A stretch of DNA of 64,000 nt from Candidatus Solibacter sp. Its GTDB lineage: Bacteria; Acidobacteriota; Terriglobia; Bryobacterales; Bryobacteraceae. The notes under the pieces are model-generated. The model ran no database searches. It was not told the DNA's origin and saw only the letters and a list, made by a program, of their open reading frames with translations. The position numbers and the translations under genes are program-made. This document shows, piece after piece, positions 35,199 to 43,601 of the stretch (position 1 is the first letter of the stretch; each line of letters opens with the position of its first letter). The stretch is from positions 26,970 to 90,969 of the forward strand of contig JANYAH010000037.1 in the NCBI GenBank assembly GCA_025361425.1. Direction: 5' to 3'.

Positions 35199-36176
35199 TC
35201 ATACCTTGACGTTGGCCAGCTTGCGGATCACCAGAATGCCCACAATCTCCGAACAGATCGCGTAGATGAAAAATTTGATGCCCACCGGATCGGTCCACAA
35301 CAGCCGCACATAATCCGGCTTTAAAATATAGAAGCCGATGCCCACCACCAGCGGCAGGCAGCACAACAGGGCGGCGGAAAAACGCTGCTGCGCAGTGTGC
35401 GCCTTCATTTTGGCCGCCATGTTCAGGCGCTCACGCACCAGGGTCGAAAGGTTCTCCAGCACGCTGACCATGTTGGCGCCGGTCTGCCGCTGCAAGATCA
35501 GGCTGGTGATGAAAAACTTCAGGTCGAGCAGCGGTACGCGCTTGCCCAGCCCGTGTAGCGCCGGTTCCACCTGAGAGCCCAGCGCCAGTTCTTCCATCAG
35601 CTTCTTGAACTCCATCTTCACCGGGTCGCTGGTCTCCGTGGCGATGGTCTCCAGACCTGAGTGGATATTGTGGCCGGCGCGCATGGTGCGGGTGAACAGA
35701 TCGATGGCGTCGGGCAGCATCTCTTCGAACTTTTTCATCCGGTGCGCCCGTTTTTCCATGATGTAGACTACCGGCGCAAAGCCCAGGATCACCGCGAACA
35801 GAATCCGTAGGAAGAAAATCATGCCGAACAGCGTCGTCAACAGAAAACAGCACACCGCCAGCGCCACGCTGAGCCCGAAGACGTCGGCCGCGCGGTACTT
35901 CAAATTGGCCTGTTCGATGATGGTCTGCAAACGGCGCAGCACCCCCACCCAGGTCACCAGGTCGCCCAGAAAGGCGAACTGTCCGCGGTGCTCCCGGCGC
36001 AGCAGTTCCGGCGCCTTCTGGCTGCGGCTGCGCATGTGCGCGCGCAGTTCGCGCAAGCGGCCGCCCAGCCGGTCCGAGGCTTCCTGCTCCGGCACGCTCC
36101 ACACGTAATAGCCCGCCGCGTATAACGCGATCGAGAAGAGCACCCCCGTAATCAGGAAGAAGCCCAAACTGCTCAT
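35199..36176 (-). CDS. tadB: Tad pilus inner-membrane protein TadB (GspF family)
   Basis: 325 residues; helices at 5-22, about 100-135 and at the C-terminus flank a GspF domain (DLFTRTMRAGHNIHSGLETI). The motif GANMVSVLENLSTLVRERLNM is typical of TadB and lies in the cytoplasmic loop. It abuts tadA with no gap, indicating one transcript. Confidence 0.9.
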   Translation of the reverse strand: MSSLGFFLITGVLFSIALYAAGYYVWSVPEQEASDRLGGRLRELRAHMRSRSQKAPELLRREHRGQFAFLGDLVTWVGVLRRLQTIIEQANLKYRAADVFGLSVALAVCCFLLTTLFGMIFFLRILFAVILGFAPVVYIMEKRAHRMKKFEEMLPDAIDLFTRTMRAGHNIHSGLETIATETSDPVKMEFKKLMEELALGSQVEPALHGLGKRVPLLDLKFFITSLILQRQTGANMVSVLENLSTLVRERLNMAAKMKAHTAQQRFSAALLCCLPLVVGIGFYILKPDYVRLLWTDPVGIKFFIYAICSEIVGILVIRKLANVKV

Positions 36177-37493
36177 CTATTTCTCTTTCACCTCGTGCGT
36201 CTCGTTGAAGATGGAAAGCGGAAGATGGATGCCGTAGGATTTCAGGCGCTCCAGGCAGACCGGATGATTGCCGCTGCCGCGAAAGAAGCCCACCACCTTG
36301 CCGCGCGGGCTGATGCCGGTGCGCTCGAACTCGAAGATATCCTGCATCTCCACCAGATCGTTCTCCACCCCCATCACCTCGGCGATGCCCGTCACCCGGC
36401 GCGTACCGTCCGCCAGGCGCGAGCAGTGCACCACAATGTTAATCGCGCTGGCCAGTTGCTGGCGGATGACCTTATCCGGCACGTGCTGGCTGGCCATCAT
36501 GACCATGGTCTCCAGCCGCGAGAACGCGTCGCGCGCGGTGTTGGCGTGCACCGTGGTCATGGACCCGTCGTGCCCCGTGTTCATGGCTTGCAACATGTCC
36601 AACGCTTCGGGTCCGCGCGATTCGCCCACGATGATGCGGTCGGGCCGCATACGCAGCGTGTTGATCAGCAGATCGCGCTGCGTGATGGCGCCGGCGCCTT
36701 CGATGTTGGCCGGGCGCGTTTCCAACCGCACCACGTGTCCCTGTTGCAGATTCAGCTCGGCGGTATCTTCGATGGTGACGATGCGCTCTTCCTCCGGGAT
36801 GAACCGGGAGAGCGTGTTCAGCATGGTGGTTTTGCCGGAGCCCGAACCGCCCGAAATCACAATGTTCAAGCGCGCTTCCACGCAGCCGCTCATGAAATCC
36901 AGCATGCCGGTGGTGAAGGTCTCATTCTTGATCAAGTCCTCGGTGGTGAGCACCCGCTTGCCGTAGCGCCGAATCGACATCACCGGACCGATCAGCGAGA
37001 GCGGCGGGATCACCGCGCAGACGCGCGAGCCATCGGCCAGGCGGGCGTCCACGATGGGCGACGAATCGTCAATGCGCCGGCCGATGGCGCTCACGATGCG
37101 CTCGATGATCATGCGCACGTGCGCGTGGTCCTTGAAGCGGATGTTGGTTTCCACCACCCGGCCCGCTCGCTCCACGTATACGTTGTCGAAGCCGTTTACC
37201 ATGATGTCGGAGATCGAGGGGTCCTTGAGCAGAATCTCAAGCGGACCCAGGCCGAACACTTCATCCAGAATTTCTTCGACCAGTTTCTCGCGCTCGCCCA
37301 TCGTCATGGGCAGCGACTCGTCGATGATAAGCTTCTCCACCACCGTGCCGATCTGCCCGCGGACGCTATCCTTATTCAGGTCTTTGAGCTGTTCGGGTGT
37401 CAGCGAGTTGACCAGCTTCTGGTGAACCTGGCTTTTTATTTCGAACCAACGGTCGGCTCCCGAACCGGGACGGACAGTGCTTCGGCTACCCAT
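36177..37493 (-). CDS. tadA: Tad pilus assembly ATPase TadA/CpaF
   Basis: 438-residue hexameric secretion ATPase that powers Flp pilus extension and probably retraction. Walker A is [14 protein letters not shown]; the Asp box, His box and Walker B region ([20 protein letters not shown]) follow. The N-terminal part is the usual CpaF domain. It is placed 12 bases after the TadZ/CpaE gene. Confidence 0.95.
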   Translation of the reverse strand: MGSRSTVRPGSGADRWFEIKSQVHQKLVNSLTPEQLKDLNKDSVRGQIGTVVEKLIIDESLPMTMGEREKLVEEILDEVFGLGPLEILLKDPSISDIMVNGFDNVYVERAGRVVETNIRFKDHAHVRMIIERIVSAIGRRIDDSSPIVDARLADGSRVCAVIPPLSLIGPVMSIRRYGKRVLTTEDLIKNETFTTGMLDFMSGCVEARLNIVISGGSGSGKTTMLNTLSRFIPEEERIVTIEDTAELNLQQGHVVRLETRPANIEGAGAITQRDLLINTLRMRPDRIIVGESRGPEALDMLQAMNTGHDGSMTTVHANTARDAFSRLETMVMMASQHVPDKVIRQQLASAINIVVHCSRLADGTRRVTGIAEVMGVENDLVEMQDIFEFERTGISPRGKVVGFFRGSGNHPVCLERLKSYGIHLPLSIFNETHEVKEK

Positions 37494-37505
37494 GATGTGC
37501 TCTCA

Positions 37506-38696
37506 TTATGCCGTCTTCCCCATCGCCTCTGTGGCTTCGCTCTTCTTGCCGCCGGTAGCTTTATCGACGAAGGCGCGGAATACCCGGTCCAACTCGCCCG
37601 CCTGTTCACGGTTTGCCACGAACGGCCGGCCCTTGTTGATGGATGCGATCACCGCCGGAGAACTTGGAATTCCGTAGAACACGGCCTGGTTCAGCGTCTG
37701 CTGGATCTGCTCCAGGCTGGCCTGATTGCTGGAGATCTTCTTGGTGTAGCGGTTGACCACCACTTTGATCTGATCCTGGTTGAGGCCCATGCGCATCAGG
37801 AAGCTGATGTAGCGCTGCGCGTTACGGATGGACGGAAATTCCTGGTCGATCACCAGGAACACCGCCGCCGAAACCTGCGCCGCCGCCAGCACCAGGTCGT
37901 TCGAAATATTGCGACCCCCATCGATCGCGATGGCGTCGTACTTCTCCACCAGGAAGGTGGCGAACTCGCGCAACTGGTGGTCGCTGAAGTGGCCGTGCTG
38001 CTCCAGCGCGTCCGGCGGCCCCACCAGGAAGAAGCCCAGCGGGTCGCGCGTCACAAAGCCTTCGAACAGCGCCTGGTCCAGGCGCTCCAAGTTCTCGCCC
38101 ACTTCCATAAGGGTGTACTGCGGCGAGGCGCCGAGTTGCATGGCCACGTCGTTGCCGATCCAATCCAGGTCGATGGCGACGGTGGAGACCTTGCGCTGCG
38201 CCAGGACGCTGGCGAAGTTGACCGCCATGGTGGTGGTTCCCACGCCGCCTCGGGTGCCGATGAAAGTATAGATCTTGCCCAGCTTGCTTCCCCCGCCGCC
38301 GCCGTGGCGCGGCGCGCGCTCCAGGCGCCCCATGGCCTCGCGGAACTCGGTGCGCTTGATGGGCTGGAGCAGGAATTCATTGGCCCCGGCGCGCATGCAC
38401 TGGATCACCGTCTCACCGTCCGCGCTGAAGTTGCTCACCATCACGAACAGGTCCGGCGCCGCCTGCTTCACTTTCTCGATGGCCTTGATGGAGCCCTCGG
38501 GATCGCCCGAGATATCCACGATCAGGCCGGCGTGGGGATGACGCTCCAGATCCTGCAAGACGCGAATGTAGAGGTTGGCGGCCACCTCCTGGTATTCGGC
38601 GACAATCTTGACGTCTGGAAGATTGATCAGGCTGTCGCGCACACTTTCGCGGAAATGCTCGTCGCTCGAAGCGACCAATAGAGTTGTATTAGGCAC
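37506..38696 (-). CDS. cpaE: Pilus localisation ATPase TadZ/CpaE
   Basis: 396 residues: an N-terminal receiver-like domain (about 1-125) and a C-terminal MinD/ParA-type ATPase. The deviant Walker A reads GTRGGVGTTTM, with Thr where ParA proteins have the second lysine, as is common in TadZ proteins. It directs the Tad apparatus to a cell position. The receiver domain lacks an obvious phospho-acceptor aspartate environment, so control by phosphorylation is doubtful. Confidence 0.92.
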   Translation of the reverse strand: MPNTTLLVASSDEHFRESVRDSLINLPDVKIVAEYQEVAANLYIRVLQDLERHPHAGLIVDISGDPEGSIKAIEKVKQAAPDLFVMVSNFSADGETVIQCMRAGANEFLLQPIKRTEFREAMGRLERAPRHGGGGGSKLGKIYTFIGTRGGVGTTTMAVNFASVLAQRKVSTVAIDLDWIGNDVAMQLGASPQYTLMEVGENLERLDQALFEGFVTRDPLGFFLVGPPDALEQHGHFSDHQLREFATFLVEKYDAIAIDGGRNISNDLVLAAAQVSAAVFLVIDQEFPSIRNAQRYISFLMRMGLNQDQIKVVVNRYTKKISSNQASLEQIQQTLNQAVFYGIPSSPAVIASINKGRPFVANREQAGELDRVFRAFVDKATGGKKSEATEAMGKTA

Positions 38697-38708
38697 AGGT
38701 GTCCTTTC

Positions 38709-39215
38709 TCATGGCAGGCAGTTCCCCGCTTCGTCGCACCCGGCGCTCTGGAGCGGCATGCTGGTGGCGAATGGTGGTATCTTGACCGGCGGCAAGTGGA
38801 AAAACGTCGAAAGCCCCTTCGTGAACTGGTAGGTGGTCACGCTCACCGTCACCGCGTCGGGGACGCAACCGGCGCTGCAATCGGCCCCCGAGGCGCAGGC
38901 GAACGGCGCGAGTTGCCCGGTGGCGGGGTCCAGCGAGAAGTAACTGACTTCGATGCCCGCTTCGCCGTTCTGGAATTTGTCCATATCGACCATGCGCGGC
39001 ACGTGGGTAGTCATGTAGGTAGTGACGTTGCTGCCGTCGCCCATCCAGCAGTGGGTGGCCGCGTAGTTGGCGCCCTCGCGCGTGAAATCCACCACGCTGT
39101 GCCACACCCACAGCATCTCACTTACGAACACCACCATAAACGTAAGTGGCAAAATCACCGCGCCATAGAGCAGCGCGAATTCAATGGAAGCCTGTCCCGA
39201 ACGGCGGCGTCTCAT
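38709..39215 (-). CDS. TadE-like pseudopilin
   Basis: 168 residues with the pseudopilin start RRRRSGQASIEFALLYGAV: a basic leader, small residues, then Glu at position 5 of the predicted mature chain and a hydrophobic helix. Several cysteines follow in the periplasmic part. Minor pilins of this sort are needed for Flp pilus assembly. A pair of dispersed palindromes separates it from the previous tadE-like gene. Confidence 0.85.
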   Translation of the reverse strand: MRRRRSGQASIEFALLYGAVILPLTFMVVFVSEMLWVWHSVVDFTREGANYAATHCWMGDGSNVTTYMTTHVPRMVDMDKFQNGEAGIEVSYFSLDPATGQLAPFACASGADCSAGCVPDAVTVSVTTYQFTKGLSTFFHLPPVKIPPFATSMPLQSAGCDEAGNCLP

Positions 39216-39219
39216 GTGG

Positions 39220-39295
39220 GACAGGCATCCTGGCCTGTCTCGCCCGCGTGCCTGCGGCTCGCGCTCATTAAGAAGAAGACAGGCCGGGAGGCCTG
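39220..39295. repeat. Pair of dispersed palindromes between two tadE genes
   Basis: GACAGGC-atcctg-GCCTGTC (39220-39239) and CAGGCC-ggga-GGCCTG (39280-39295), about 40 bases apart and in a REP-pair arrangement. The second palindrome with its flanks recurs at 57949-57964. Confidence 0.65.
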
Positions 39296-39306
39296 GCCTA
39301 CTCTGC

Positions 39307-39807
39307 TCATGACCCGCCCCCGTATGCCACCACGGCCTTCGGCCTGAGCGGGATCGCGTCCGTCAACAGGTACGGAATCCGCGGCTGCACGATGAATCCG
39401 TCGGGCATCGAAACGGTGAGAATGTCCGGCCGTTGGGCGCCCACCGGCGTGCCGCATCCAGCCACCGCGCAATCGCCCAATGTCAGCGTCACCGGGTCGA
39501 TACACTGTGTGGTCACCGTAATCATATCCGCGGTGAGGCCGAGGATGGCGGGCGGGCCGCTGCCGTCCGTGCTCCCGGTGAGCGCGAACTGTACGGCCGC
39601 GGTGATGGTGGCATCGCCGGCATCGGGGCAAAAATTCACCCCGTTCTGCACCGCCAGATAACTGGCGATGGTGTTCATCGTCTTCTGGAGCGTGTAGTAG
39701 ACATAGGTGATCTTGCCGAACTGGACGATGCCGCCGATTAGCAGGAACAGGACCGGCAACCACATCGCGACTTCGATAGCCATGCTGCCGTTGCGCCCGC
39801 GCCTCAT
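39307..39807 (-). CDS. TadE-like pseudopilin
   Basis: 166 residues from ATG 39807, with the leader MRRGRNGSMAIEVAMWLPV: Glu five residues after the likely cleavage site and a hydrophobic helix. ATG overlaps the tadG stop (ATGA), giving translational coupling. A paralog of the next gene; four cysteines in the periplasmic part suggest disulfides. Confidence 0.85.
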   Translation of the reverse strand: MRRGRNGSMAIEVAMWLPVLFLLIGGIVQFGKITYVYYTLQKTMNTIASYLAVQNGVNFCPDAGDATITAAVQFALTGSTDGSGPPAILGLTADMITVTTQCIDPVTLTLGDCAVAGCGTPVGAQRPDILTVSMPDGFIVQPRIPYLLTDAIPLRPKAVVAYGGGS

Positions 39808-41096
39808 CGGTGGAGTACCACCTTCCCCGGGCCCGAGGTCACCGGAGCGGGACAACTCCGCGCGAAGCGGTCGTCGATGTACCCCTGCTTGACGGGCATC
39901 GGGCTGCCGATGTAGGTCGCCACGAATCGGCCGTTCGGGTCGGAGGGATTGAAGGGCGTCCCGTCCGCATTGGGTTGCAATAGGAACTGGCGAAAGCCGA
40001 GCACCACCATCGGCGCGGCCGAAATCGGCGCCAGAACATCCACCACCGGCACCGTGATCACGCGCCGTCCGTTGCCGAAATAGGCGGAGTAAAGATCCTG
40101 CGTAACACCCGGATCGGTATCGATGGGAGCGGCCGCCGCGAGCGCCGAATAATCGGTTACCGCCGTGGTGCAGGCGGCCGGCAAGGTGGCGTTGTCAACC
40201 CGGGAAAACAGGCCGCACAACAGGGCGGCGGCCACTGGGGGCAGGGCTGACGCACAACCCGGCGGTACGGCACTGAAACTCGGGCTGCTCCAAACGGCTT
40301 CCTGCGCATCGCCGATGCCGGCGCATCCAAGGGGAATCGGTGAGCCGGTGGGGTTGGGTGTGGTGGAGGACATCAACCCCGCGGCGCCGAGGCGGAATAA
40401 CTGGTCGCTCTCATCGCTCACCGTGGTGCTCGCCGCGTCATAGCGATTGATGATGGTGTACGGGGCGTAGAGCCCCGAGTTGGGCAGGAAGGGGGGCACG
40501 GCGCCGGTGCAGTTGTAGTAGAAGGTGTAATGGGCATCGTCCGTCGGGGCGCCGAATCCGAAATTCGCCACGTCCGAAACGTCTCTGGCCGCAATGGCGA
40601 ATGGTTCGATGCCGCAGGCGGTACACAGGGGCGCGCTGACTCCGGCAAGAACCGTCACGGCGACCGGCGTCTTGCGCGACGCGCCGGCCGAAAGCAGGCC
40701 CCAAAAAAGCAGCGGGGCATCGGCGGTCACAGAGATCTGTACGTGGCGGGCGGTGCTGCCGTCGGCGCTGGCAGAATTGGGATCTGTGCCGAGGGCGCCG
40801 GCCACGGTGGCGAAGTAGGCAGGGTCGGCGACAGTGCTGGTCAGGTTGCCGGTGTCCTGGCCCAGGGTCAACGAACCGAAATTGTATTTGTTCAACGCGA
40901 GGGTCTGCGTGGCGACCGCGCCGGCGTGATCGAGCGATGTCGTGGTGCCGATCAACTGGCCGGCGGCGGCGATTGCGGCCGCGGCAGCCGCCTGATTGAG
41001 TTCGCCGCGCACCAGATATAGACGCCCCAGATCCAGCGCGAAGCCCATCATGCCGAACACTACCGGCACCAGGATCACGGCAAGTTGAAGCGACAT
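39804..41096 (-). CDS. TadG-like protein
   Basis: About 430 residues; N-terminal hydrophobic helix (LAVILVPVVFGMMGFALDLG) and a large periplasmic region, the layout of TadG, which bridges the pilus machine and outer membrane. The start is uncertain: ATG 41096 follows RGS-encoding sequence but has no good ribosome site. An upstream GTG at 41201 is in frame and would overlap the secretin gene by 26 bases; the extra 35 residues would largely be translated from a repeat element. It is followed with ATGA coupling by the tadE-like gene. Confidence 0.75.
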   Translation of the reverse strand: MSLQLAVILVPVVFGMMGFALDLGRLYLVRGELNQAAAAAAIAAAGQLIGTTTSLDHAGAVATQTLALNKYNFGSLTLGQDTGNLTSTVADPAYFATVAGALGTDPNSASADGSTARHVQISVTADAPLLFWGLLSAGASRKTPVAVTVLAGVSAPLCTACGIEPFAIAARDVSDVANFGFGAPTDDAHYTFYYNCTGAVPPFLPNSGLYAPYTIINRYDAASTTVSDESDQLFRLGAAGLMSSTTPNPTGSPIPLGCAGIGDAQEAVWSSPSFSAVPPGCASALPPVAAALLCGLFSRVDNATLPAACTTAVTDYSALAAAAPIDTDPGVTQDLYSAYFGNGRRVITVPVVDVLAPISAAPMVVLGFRQFLLQPNADGTPFNPSDPNGRFVATYIGSPMPVKQGYIDDRFARSCPAPVTSGPGKVVLHR

Positions 41097-41111
41097 GGAG
41101 CCACGCAGATT

Positions 41112-41162
41112 GGCAGGCGGAAGCGCCTGCCCCACAACGTGGGACAGACGCTTCCGTCTGTC
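41112..41162. repeat. Dispersed double palindrome between secretin and tadG genes
   Basis: GGCAGGCG-gaag-CGCCTGCC (41112-41131), CCAC-aac-GTGG (41132-41142) and GACAGACG-cttc-CGTCTGTC (41143-41162) lie side by side. The first stem is the same as that at 23004-23023. Confidence 0.65.
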
Positions 41163-41175
41163 AACCCGGGGGCCG

Positions 41176-42579
41176 CTACTGTTTTGGTATCTGCTGGCCA
41201 CGGGGTCCTACAAACTCAGGGTCCTTGACGGTTGTTTGGGAACTGCTTCGCTTGCCGGCCTTGGACTTCCTGGCACCCGCGGGAGCTGCTGCCGGCAGGA
41301 ACGTGGCGGGCATCTCGGGCAGTTTGGCTTTCTCTTCGGCGCTCAGCGCCTTGACGAAGTGCGGCGTCACCACCACCAGCAGTTCGTCGGCGGATTTCTG
41401 CGTACTGCGGCTGCGGAAAATCTTGCCGAGAATTGGCAGGTCGCCCAATCCTGGAACCTTGGACATGGTTTCAATAACGCGGTTATCGATCAGGCCCGCG
41501 ATGGCGAAGCTCTCGCCGTCCTTGAGGATGACTTCGGTTTCGGCGCGGCGCTGGCTGAGCGCCGGAATCACGAATCCCTGGAGCGTGACCGCGTTGGCGA
41601 AATCGAGGCTGCTTACTTCCGGCGCCACCTTGAGATTGATCGAACCCTGGGGCGTCACCGTCGGCGTGAATTCCAGCTTCACGCCGAAAGGTTTGAACTG
41701 CACCGTAATGACGGGCGCGGTGCCGCCGCCGGTCGGCGTAGTGGTGATGGTGGGGAAGGGAAAACTGCCACCGGCCAAAAACGTGGCCTCCTTGCCTTCC
41801 ACCGTGATCAGGTTCGGCTCGGCCAGAATCTGCAGTAGGTTGCGCTCTTGCATCGCCTTGATGGTGGCGCCGATGTTGAGGTCCGGACGGAATGCGAAAA
41901 GGTTGAGCAGGTCGGCGAAATTTACCGTGGGCGCGCCGCCGGACGGCTGCAACTGGCTGAAGCGCGGCGCCTGAAACTGCTGCGTGCTGGTGGTGCCGAT
42001 CATCTTACCGTTGGTACTGAATAAGTTGAAGCCGATCTGGGTGAGCGCCACGCGGTCGATGGCGGCGAACTTCACTTGCAGCAGGATCTGGCGCGGTTCG
42101 GGGGGCGGCGGCGATTGCAGCAGGTTGATCACGTTCTTGGCGCGCGTGGCTGCCATGCCGGCCAGGCGCTTTGCATCCGCGTCGCTCTTCACCGTACCGC
42201 TGAGCACGATGGTTTCGCCGGTACCGGTCACGCTGATGGGCGAGCCGGCGGTGTCATTGATGGCCTTGGCGAAGCTGTCCCACTCGGTGGTGTCCTTGGT
42301 GACGTAAATCTCGTAGCGGGCGGGGTCCGCGCCGGTCTCCCAGACGACCAGGGTGGCGCGGCCGGGGCCTTTGGCGTTGATCATGAGTTCGCGCGGCGAA
42401 ATCACGATGGCGTCGGCGATCTTGGGCTCGGATATGGCGACCTTGCTAATGTCCCGCGGGAAGGTGAGCAACTCGCCGCGGCCCTCCAGCAGTGTGATGT
42501 CGTGGGCTTGCGGTTTGGTGGTCTGCGCGAAGCATCCGGCGGCAACGAGTGTCGCGCACAACAGCTTAGCGATTCTCAT
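41176..42579 (-). CDS. cpaC: Tad outer-membrane secretin RcpA/CpaC
   Basis: 467 residues: signal peptide (1-18), an N-terminal secretin domain, a BON-like domain (about 105-150) and the secretin beta-domain (about 230-420, with VTPQGSINLKVAPEVSSLD and LKDGESFAIAGLI). It forms the outer-membrane channel for Flp pili. Its start overlaps the cpaB stop (ATGA). Confidence 0.93.
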   Translation of the reverse strand: MRIAKLLCATLVAAGCFAQTTKPQAHDITLLEGRGELLTFPRDISKVAISEPKIADAIVISPRELMINAKGPGRATLVVWETGADPARYEIYVTKDTTEWDSFAKAINDTAGSPISVTGTGETIVLSGTVKSDADAKRLAGMAATRAKNVINLLQSPPPPEPRQILLQVKFAAIDRVALTQIGFNLFSTNGKMIGTTSTQQFQAPRFSQLQPSGGAPTVNFADLLNLFAFRPDLNIGATIKAMQERNLLQILAEPNLITVEGKEATFLAGGSFPFPTITTTPTGGGTAPVITVQFKPFGVKLEFTPTVTPQGSINLKVAPEVSSLDFANAVTLQGFVIPALSQRRAETEVILKDGESFAIAGLIDNRVIETMSKVPGLGDLPILGKIFRSRSTQKSADELLVVVTPHFVKALSAEEKAKLPEMPATFLPAAAPAGARKSKAGKRSSSQTTVKDPEFVGPRGQQIPKQ

Positions 42580-43505
42580 CGAAAGGATTCCTGGACGTGC
42601 TTGTCTCCGCGATAGATATCCACCACAATCCTCGGCTTCTCCAGTTCAGCCTTCTTGCGCCGGGCTTCCTCCTCGGCGGCGGCCTTGCGCGCGTCGGCCG
42701 GCTTTTTCTCGCCGGTCAGCTCCTGCCAGACGTTGGGATCTTCCAGATTGGCTCTGGCGATGTTGGTGGTCCGTCCACGGCGGGCGCGGGCCAGGCGGGC
42801 ACTGATCATGGGGTCCAGCACTTCGGTGGTGACGGGTTCAGTGTTGGCCGCTCGGGCAGAATCCAGGGGGTTGCGCAGGGAGAGGCTGATCTTGCCCTGG
42901 CTCTTGGCCAGTTCCAACTTCTGCGCGTCTTCCGGCAGCAGTACAAGCGTGATAGTGGGCGATTTCGGAGCGCGCGGGTCGACCGTCTGTCCAATTGCCA
43001 CGGTGCGTCCGGTGGAGATCACCTTCACATTCTGAAGGATGGTGGACGTAGTGGCCTCGGCCATGGAACCGGGACGGGTGAAGATGACATCCACGTGCGA
43101 ACCGGGCTGGATTAACCCCGCGACGCCAGACACATCGGTGATCTGCACGCTGACGGCGCGGTAGCCGCGGTCGATGGTGGAAGAGACTCCTTCCACGCTG
43201 GTCATGTCGGAGAGCTTCGCTTGAAGCACCGGCTCATTGGTATTCAACGGGACCATCAGGACGCGATTTTCCGCGCTTGCAATTTGGAACACGGAGCCCT
43301 TGGGGACATCCTTTTCCGGGTAGTTGACCAGCTTGAGGTCGCTCTTTTTCAGCAGCGTACCGATGGGCATGTCGCGCGTAGCCACGACCATGCGCAAGGT
43401 CTTCTCCTGCTTCGGCGCAACCGCGTTGGCGTAGTAAAACCAAGTGAGCAGCAGGGCGGACACCCAGGCGGCGCCGAACAGTAAGAATTTTTTCTGACGG
43501 TCCAT
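42576..43505 (-). CDS. cpaB: Tad assembly protein RcpC/CpaB
   Basis: 309 residues with an N-terminal membrane helix (8-26) and a SAF domain (about 40-100, VVATRDMPIGTLLKKSDL), which in family members may contact peptidoglycan and supports the secretin. The C-terminal 80 residues are charged and probably disordered. First of the structural assembly genes after the GT-C-like gene. Confidence 0.92.
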   Translation of the reverse strand: MDRQKKFLLFGAAWVSALLLTWFYYANAVAPKQEKTLRMVVATRDMPIGTLLKKSDLKLVNYPEKDVPKGSVFQIASAENRVLMVPLNTNEPVLQAKLSDMTSVEGVSSTIDRGYRAVSVQITDVSGVAGLIQPGSHVDVIFTRPGSMAEATTSTILQNVKVISTGRTVAIGQTVDPRAPKSPTITLVLLPEDAQKLELAKSQGKISLSLRNPLDSARAANTEPVTTEVLDPMISARLARARRGRTTNIARANLEDPNVWQELTGEKKPADARKAAAEEEARRKKAELEKPRIVVDIYRGDKHVQESFR

Positions 43506-43601
43506 TCAGTCCTTAAGGGCGGCGGGGATTCCGGGCACACGCTCAGACTAGACCTCCGCCCAATACTCTGCCGATGTTCTGTTGTAACACATGCGGGGCG
43601 A

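Noticed and set aside
36195..38681. Very long plus-strand open frame opposite tadA and cpaE
   Set aside because: It lies antisense to two clear Tad genes and its translation is rich in His, Arg and Gly with no family; high GC codon bias makes such frames common here.
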